12,759 nucleotides of DNA from Dipetalonema caudispina (lineage: Eukaryota > Nematoda > Chromadorea > Rhabditida > Onchocercidae). The position numbers and the translations under genes were made by a program. Shown piece by piece: positions 7,253 through 12,759 of the stretch (within the stretch, counting starts at the first letter, position 1; each line of letters opens with the position of its first letter). Location: positions 1 through 12,759 of the forward strand of contig JABVXV010000714.1 of the NCBI GenBank assembly GCA_013365325.1, read 5' to 3'. The notes below the pieces were generated by a model that did not search any database, was not told the origin of the DNA, and saw only the letters and a list, made by a program, of their open reading frames with translations.

Positions 7253-7920
7253 AATTACTTTTTGAAATTTGTTGACAAAATTTCAGCGTATGAAATGATA
7301 AGTAAACAATACAATTTTAAACAAAGAATTCATTGTTTGATAATTCCGCAAGACGACAACAACACAAAAGAATGGATCATGTCGATATATATATATGATC
7401 AATGAATGTGACAATTATGTTATATGGCATGGAATGATCAAATTGAAAAATGGAAATTATTCTTTCTTGCTGAATTTATTCATCTTAATATATATAAAAT
7501 AATAAAATTGAAATCATTAATTTTATTAAGGAAAATTAAATAAATAAAAAGAGAAAGGTATTTTAATAGCGTTAATATTAGCAAGAAAAAAAAAAAAAAA
7601 AGCTTCATTATGAATGAAAACATATTGCTTAAATGATTCATAATTTATTTTAGCAGTTAAAAAGCAAAATTTTAAAGTTATCATTTCTAATCATTTTTAA
7701 TCTTTTTATTTCATTCATTTATTGATTAAATTTTTTATACAAAAAATGAAATAATATTAAAATTAATCTATTGCTGTGTAAGAAAATTCAAAGTATGAAA
7801 TGATTAAAAAGGAAATTGATATACGAATTGAAAAAATCCTATAAGTGTGAGATAAATTATTCGTCTAACTGATGCTATGTTCAATTGTTATCCGATAATT
7901 CGATAATGTTATTTATTCTC
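7253..7920. other. Intergenic sequence with AT-dinucleotide hairpin
   Basis: A+T-rich intergenic DNA. GATCAT (7375-7380) and ATGATC (7395-7400) form an inverted repeat around a short (TA)n run. An A-run lies near 7586-7601. No coding region is supported. Confidence 0.55.
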
Positions 7921-7940
7921 GTTGCTATTAGCAACCAATC
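7921..7940. promoter_or_regulatory. X-box-like (RFX) palindrome with adjacent CCAAT
   Basis: GTTGCT-ATT-AGCAAC at 7921-7935 is a perfect inverted repeat of two RFX-type half-sites (consensus GTTGCC/GGCAAC class). CCAAT begins at its last base. The C. elegans X-box bound by DAF-19 is usually 14 bp with a 2-base spacer; here the spacer is 3, which RFX factors can tolerate. The nearest downstream gene on the minus strand is IFT46, about 1.8 kb away, farther than typical nematode X-boxes. The call rests on the sequence match and gene context. Confidence 0.4.
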
Positions 7941-9151
7941 CGTTTAATAGTACTTTCTCTTGGCTAACATTTATCATCCATTAGTACTTTTTCTTCTCGA
8001 ACAGTTAAAATTATCAATCAGAGAATCAAAAGATTATCCATTCTCTGTGGATGAAACTTATTGCTGTTAATTAGTGTCAATTAATAAAAGTAAAATAAAA
8101 TGGATAATTATAATTGTTGGCTACTACAATAAAATATGATTTAGGATAATAATGATTAGTGACTATAATAATAAACATGAATTGGTTAATCATAATTATA
8201 CGAAGTATGAAGCAGATAATCATAATTATTAACTAATAATATGAACTACAATAATCATAATAATAAATTATTATACCATCATTTATTTACAGTAATTAAC
8301 ATTTATTGACTATATACATATAAACTAACCTTTGGTATAATTAATCAGAAATTTGATACATCATCGTTGATTCAATTTGCTTCGTATAAGGACATGTATT
8401 TGATAGATCAGATGAGTCATTTTTAATTGTAATTAAATAACCAGTTTCTGATCATATTCATCAATTAGATAATCAATGATTAAATGATTAATTTTTAATC
8501 ATTATCAATATTTTCCTATAGATGAACAAATTATGGCGCAGCATAGATTGTATATTTGATTAATTAAATTGATAGCCAAAAATTTAAGATACAAGTCTGA
8601 TCTCTTTTTCAAATATGTGGTAGTTTATCTTAAAATTATGTTGCTTGCATAATTTTATATGAGCAAATTTGCTCTGAATAATATCAAAAGAAAATGGAAC
8701 AATCAGTTGGTAGTTCTTCTTGATAGGAAAATAATCGACCAATTATTAAGAAATAGAAATAAAATAAAATTGGAAATGGTAATAGGAAGAAATAGGATTA
8801 TTTGTTATAGATAGAATAGTTTTTATGATGAATAGAAAAAGTTAAATTTCTAAAAGTTACATATTAGAACTTATTTTTTAGTGATTAATAATTGCGGAAA
8901 AAAAATTACTCAAGCAATGATGGTAAAGGTAAATTAACATAAAATAAACAAATATTAAAAAATTCTAACAAATTAAAAAAACGTGAAGAGAAATGGAATT
9001 ACAATTTACTTTTCTTATAAAGTTTAATGTAAAAAAAAAATCTTATAACAATGAAATAAAAACATAAAAGATTTATTATGGCTAAATTTTTCAGCTAATT
9101 TCGCCATTAATAATATTACTCATTTTAAACAATTAATCAATAAAATGCGTC
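7941..9151. other. Intergenic region with degenerate TAATAATCATAA repeats
   Basis: From about 8100 to 8275 the sequence is dominated by loose repeats of AATAATCATAATTAT type. TAGTACTTT occurs twice just to the left (7948 and 7982). The rest is plain A+T-rich DNA. I found no coding exon on either strand. Confidence 0.55.
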
Positions 9152-9200
9152 CATTATCCAGTTTAAATAACCGGATAATGCTTGTTGTTCGATAAACAAC
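9152..9200. repeat. Two adjacent hairpin-forming inverted repeats
   Basis: CATTATCC (9152-9159) pairs with GGATAATG (9173-9180), and GTTGTT (9184-9189) pairs with AACAAC (9195-9200). The two stem-loops are separated by only three bases and are clearer than the A+T-rich background would give casually. No coding or known RNA family is recognised. Confidence 0.6.
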
Positions 9201-9950
9201 CGGAATATTGAATTACGAAAAATTAATAGACAGATTTGAAGCATGAAGGAATAAGATATACTTCTTGGAGTGTTAATGAAATGACCGGTATATCTTGATG
9301 GTAAGTGGATCGAATTTGAATGTATCGGTAGTTTCTTTTTTTTTTTTTTTTTTCAACAATATTGCATATTATGTATATATAATGTAAACAAACTATCTGT
9401 ACTGATAAGTTTATTCGCGAAGAATAATCGTCTCAAATTTATAATAAACAACAATTGATACTGCTTACTTATATTAGCAACAAAATTTGATAATGAAATA
9501 CAAATACCTCATTTGTAATCACTTTTTATTTCAAATTTCGATCGTAGATTTCATATTTATTTCATTGCATCACAAAAGAAAGCGAAACAAAAAAGATGTT
9601 ACCCAATTTTTAAATAATACAATATTTTTATAATTTAAATTTAAAAATGTTATCATAGATTTGAAGAGAAAAAAAAATTTCATAGGAAGAAAATTAGTAT
9701 TCATGAAAAATATCGGAATCATTTTGTTGCTACATTTCAAAATCTTTTTTTCTTCTAAGAAACATAAAAAACAAACAATTTAAAATGAAACTTGACAATT
9801 TGTTAAAGGGAAATAAAATTGAAAGTTTTAAATTTGGAAGATTGCATACAAATTTACTATTACTATAAGAAAATTATAAGGAAAAAATCGCATGTTTTAT
9901 AAAATTTTACATACTCTAATTAATATTATAATTTGTGTTATCGCATAGGT
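9201..9950. other. Intergenic sequence, nothing specific
   Basis: Includes a T-run at about 9337-9352 and otherwise unremarkable A+T-rich sequence. A small G+C-richer patch near 9280-9320 has no open frame bounded by splice sites. Confidence 0.55.
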
Positions 9951-10056
9951 TATTACTGTTGCTGTCTACTACTGTTTCGGTTATTGTTGTTGTAGTTGTT
10001 GTTGTTGTTATTGTTTATTGTTATATTGTTGTTACTGCTAGTGTTATTGTTGTTAC
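9951..10056. repeat. Imperfect (GTT)n microsatellite
   Basis: GTT/TTG triplets with ACT, GCT and ATT interruptions, lying just after the proposed end of gene 2. On the minus strand it reads AAC and would fall in that gene's 3' UTR or flank. Confidence 0.92.
10014..10019 (-). terminator. Candidate polyadenylation signal of gene 2
   Basis: The minus strand reads AATAAA about 90 nt after the proposed stop codon at 10112-10110. Spacing is plausible for a short 3' UTR, but chance occurrence is likely in this composition. Confidence 0.35.
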
Positions 10057-10109
10057 AAATAGAAAGAATTCTGATGACATTTGATCTATTTTTTTTCTCT
10101 TGCATTTCA

Positions 10110-10253
10110 TTATATTTGCGATACGGTAGCATAAATTCGATGACAAGCGATCATACCCGTTTTAGTAACACGAATCAATTCGAGAAGTTTCTTTTTTGGT
10201 AGATTGTTAATTGGACGATCGAATAATCGAGCCGTTATAACTAGTGGAATTCT
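10110..10253 (-). CDS. Gene 2 terminal exon with stop
   Basis: The acceptor ATATTTGCAG leads into RIPLVITARLFDRPINNLPK, continuing KKLLELIRVTKTG and then MIACHRIYATVSQI before TAA. An internal GTATGA at 10156-10151 could be a donor ending the exon at 10157. I prefer read-through because the following bases keep coding-like G+C and codons up to the stop. If the donor is real, another exon should exist downstream, and I found none. Confidence 0.62.
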   Translation of the reverse strand, partial: RIPLVITARLFDRPINNLPKKKLLELIRVTKTGMIACHRIYATVSQI

Positions 10254-11407
10254 CTGCAAATATATTATATAAAAATTTTCTAAAATGTAGAGACTAATTA
10301 AAGAAAAAAGAAGACAAAAGATTAACGTATATTTATTGTAATGTGAACATTTTAATGTCTATTTATATTAAAATGAACATTTTAACATCTATTCGGATTA
10401 AAGAAAACATTGTAATGTATTTCATTTACAAAATTTTTTTACCTATATTAGTTTGTAAAATTTTAAATTGTAAAATTTTTAGTGTAAAAATGATAAAACA
10501 TATCGAAAAGAAAATAAATGAACAAAAAAAAAAAAAAAAAGGAAAAAAAATGCAACGATATCCACAAAAAAAAACATTTAAATAACGTATCATTACGACC
10601 CAGACTGATAGCTCAATTTTCTTTCAAATTGATGATTTAAATTTTGCTTTGAAAAAAAAGTAGTTTAATTTTTTTTTTTCTACCTTTTTCATCTTGTAAT
10701 AAAATAAATTAAAGTCTAATACCTGTTTGGAACATTTATGTCTTACTTTCAACAATATTCTTTTTTTTTTTTGGACTTACCACCATTAATAATATTGAAT
10801 ACAACGATAACGACAACAACGACAACAATAACAATAACAATGCTAACAATTTTATCGCACAAATATAAAAGCGCAAATGCACACAACTAATTTTAAATGA
10901 TGAAATATACATTTCTTAATTTAAAATAATAATTTTAGAATAATAATGATAGTAATGATAAGTGATTTCATAATAATTTAATTCTCTAAAATAAAAGATA
11001 AATAAGTAAATTAAAAAGTAAAAATAAACATACTCCGGTACGTACTCGACTGCTTACAAACAAGTTCCAAAGTTGTTCGGCACGATTTATATTCTGAAAA
11101 TCAAAATGAAAATGATAAGAATGTCGAAAGAAAAAAAGAGCTAAAAAAAAGTAAGATGAGCAAAAAGAGAGAAAAAAAAGGAAGGATTCGATAAATTTTT
11201 TGAATATGAAATTCATTAATGCTCTTTTTAAAGAGTGGAAATCTTTCACGAAGAAAAAAAAAAACTTTCAAAGAAATCTTTTTTTTTTTTTTATTCAACC
11301 CACTAAAATTAATTTTTTATTCTATTTAAATCATTCCATTCTTTTTTTCCTTTTCAAAGCCTAAAAAATTTCTAATGCTAGAAAGTAATATTTGTGTGAA
11401 TTTTAAG

Positions 11408-11439
<32 letters not shown>

Positions 11440-12358
11440 TGAAAAAAGGAAAGAGAAAAGAGAAAAAATTGATCAATTACAAGAAGATTGGAAAAAAGTG
11501 ATGACCCATATTTAATTAGCACTTTTATTTTTTTTTTTTTTTTAATTATCAAGGATGAGGGAAATTGTAAATTATGCCAAATATTAAGGGAAACCTGACA
11601 AAAATTATGATTCAAATTGATCACAAATTTATTACAATATACATATAAATTCAAATTAACTACGAACGTATTATTAAGTATCAGAAATCAAACTAATCAC
11701 AAAGTTATTATTATAATATAAATTTAAATTAATTACACATTTTTTTTCTCATAAACAGCACGATAAATAGGAATTTAATCAGTAATAAAAAGAAAGAGAA
11801 ATAATTCAGAGACGAATTTTTGAAAGTAATTTCGAAAGAAAATTGAAAATTTTTCTTTGCTGTTGTATTTATAATTAGTATTACTATTTGCTTTAATTGA
11901 TTTAAAATTAACAAATTCAGTTATTGCACTATTTCTTTCCTCATTTTTCCAAAATTTTTACTCCTTCCTTCTCGATTTGTATAATATTTTAATGCTAAAT
12001 AAGAAAAAAAAAAAAAAAAAAACATTAACAATTACTGTTATCCGTCTAACGAACATTTGTTTATCCCTAATTATTAATCGTTAATGTTCCTCTTAATCGC
12101 TGTCAGTAAGATAAAATAATTCTGCTTTCAATTTTATGATGTTCCGGAAACAAAATCTAAAGAGTAATTTTAATGAGAAGGATTGATCAATCCCTCTTTT
12201 GATTGTAATAATTGATACAAAATAAAGTGATTAAAAAACTCGAAAATATTTTGTAAGAAAATCTTTGTGAATCATTTTAATTGATTTGTATTTTAAAATT
12301 ACCCCGTCAAACTGACAATTCACACCAATTAATTGTAAACTTTCGTAAAATTTTAATC
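10110..12358 (-). CDS. Unrecognised gene, 3' three exons, 5' partial
   Basis: I do not recognise this protein. Three exons on the minus strand (12303-12358, 11034-11093, 10110-10253) splice in compatible phase into 85 complete codons and a TAA. The predicted C-terminus is rich in Leu, Arg and aromatic residues: LKFYESLQLIGVNCQFDG, NINRAEQLWNLFVSSRVRTG, RIPLVITARLFDRPINNLPK and then KKLLELIRVTKTG. It looks amphipathic and helical, loosely like helical-repeat or mitochondrial RNA-binding proteins, but that is an impression. No membrane segment is visible. The first visible exon is entered in phase 1, so upstream exons must lie beyond 12358, probably off the right edge. The gene lies head-to-tail with IFT46, about 4 kb upstream, so a shared operon is possible but not indicated. 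Confidence 0.6.
10341..10430. repeat. 30-bp degenerate minisatellite, three copies
   Basis: Units start at 10341, 10371 and 10401 and share GAACATTTTAA(T/C)(G/A)T-TATT-type sequence; the first two are the most alike. A possible fourth, weaker unit precedes at 10311. Because 30 is divisible by 3, the plus-strand translation repeats every 10 residues (MNILMSIYIK, MNILTSIRIK), which makes a spurious open frame. Confidence 0.7.
10801..10850. repeat. Imperfect (ACA)n/(ATAACA)n repeat
   Basis: Triplet-rich stretch of ACA, ACG and ATA units inside the gene 2 intron, of the same compositional class as the arrays at 1995 and 9951. Confidence 0.85.
11034..11093 (-). CDS. Gene 2 exon, 60 nt
   Basis: Bounded by a textbook acceptor (TTGATTTTCAG) and donor (GGA|GTATGT), phase 0 on both sides. 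It encodes NINRAEQLWNLFVSSRVRTG. Codons such as GCC, CGA, CGT and ACC and the higher G+C set it off from the intron on both sides. Confidence 0.72.
11094..12302 (-). other. Gene 2 intron, large, homopolymer-rich
   Basis: About 1.2 kb with long A-runs (11413-11439, 12003-12021) and T-runs (11279-11291, 11528-11542), and a perfect 14-bp palindrome GGATTGATCAATCC at 12180-12193. Open frames on the minus strand here are Phe/Leu/Lys-rich products of homopolymers. No extra exon with matching phase was found, but one could be missed. Confidence 0.55.
12303..12358 (-). CDS. Gene 2 exon (first visible), 56 nt
   Basis: Acceptor CTAATAG and donor GGG|GTAATT bound 56 nt, with two bases completing a split codon and then LKFYESLQLIGVNCQFDG. 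Local G+C is above the surrounding intron, and the peptide looks like ordinary globular sequence rather than low complexity. The acceptor lacks a strong T-tract, so this is the least certain of the three exons. Confidence 0.5.
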
Positions 12359-12511
12359 CTATTAGTCGGTTACAATGGTGATAATTGAATACTTTTGAAT
12401 TATAATAAAAAAAAAATATTACTGAAAATTTCAAATAAGCGAAAAACTATTATTGTACATACATATAAATATATCCGTAGGTAAATTAAAACTAAGTTAA
12501 CCTTATCCATT
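12359..12511. other. Upstream intron of gene 2, nothing specific
   Basis: A+T-rich sequence to the right of the first visible gene 2 exon. No exon with a donor in the required phase 1 was found, so the 5' end of the gene probably lies outside the window. Confidence 0.5.
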
Positions 12512-12667
12512 AACAATAGTAACAGCAACACTATAATAGTCAATAATAATGATAATAGCAATGACTAATGATAGTCAGTAATAATTAATAATATTAATAA
12601 TAATAATAATAGCAGTAATGACAATAATAATAATAACAATAATAATAATAATAATAACAATAATAAC

Positions 12668-12759
<92 letters not shown>
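12512..12759. repeat. (AAT)n microsatellite, right edge
   Basis: Starts as degenerate AAT/AAC/AGT triplets and becomes a pure AAT array from about 12655 to the last base. It is the same unit and orientation as the left-edge array. Confidence 0.96.

Larger units (their letters stand above)
10254..11033 (-). other. Gene 2 intron with minisatellite and triplet repeat
   Basis: A 780-nt intron. It contains a 30-bp minisatellite (10341-10430), A- and T-runs near 10525-10550 and 10751-10762, and an ACA-rich triplet stretch (10801-10850). No further exon is visible. Confidence 0.65.

Noticed and set aside
9184..9200. GTTGTT...AACAAC as a second X-box
   Set aside because: The spacer is five bases and the half-sites lack the C/G positions of RFX sites, so it is treated as a simple hairpin.
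10343..10585. Open frame on the plus strand starting MNILMSIYIK
   Set aside because: Produced by a 30-bp minisatellite followed by A-runs, antisense to a gene 2 intron.
11403..11654. Minus-strand open frame with a TCAG|GTTTCC acceptor-like site
   Set aside because: No donor follows before the long A-run, and the peptide is mostly homopolymer-derived.

Overview
The window is very A+T-rich eukaryotic DNA, full of homopolymer runs and trinucleotide microsatellites. It holds two multi-exon genes, both on the minus strand. The introns are bounded by GT...AG with short nematode-style acceptors (TTTTCAG, TTTTAAG, TTTTGCAG), and the long AT-rich introns resemble those of filarial or related clade III parasitic nematodes. 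The species is an inference; nothing in the window proves it.

Gene 1 (1443-6078, minus) is confidently recognised as the intraflagellar transport protein IFT46 (DYF-6 in Caenorhabditis elegans), a core subunit of the IFT-B train that builds cilia. I reconstruct ten coding exons. All phases join in one open frame of 373 codons including the stop (372 aa). The last four exons (3532-3703, 2847-3041, 2542-2658, 1443-1682) carry the conserved IFT46 core. The first six encode a poorly conserved acidic, then Ser/Thr-rich, N-terminus and start with a proposed 10-nt coding microexon (6069-6078).

Between the two genes (6079-10109) lies about 4 kb without convincing coding sequence. It contains a GC-richer island with duplicated motifs (6610-6750), a purine tract (7192-7252), an RFX/X-box-like palindrome next to a CCAAT box (7921-7940), and two adjacent hairpins (9152-9200). 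The X-box-like site is notable because IFT genes in nematodes are activated by the RFX factor DAF-19. It is, however, about 1.8 kb upstream of the IFT46 start.

Gene 2 (10110-12358, minus, 5' end missing) is seen as three phase-0-linked exons that give an 85-residue C-terminus of an unrecognised protein. The 5' part must lie beyond the right edge or in exons I could not find.

The window begins and ends in long (AAT)n microsatellites, so it may be a contig broken at such repeats. The remaining sequence is introns and flanks with simple repeats, a three-copy 30-bp minisatellite in a gene 2 intron, and a degenerate tandem repeat around one IFT46 splice acceptor. I see no tRNA, rRNA, CRISPR or transposase gene.
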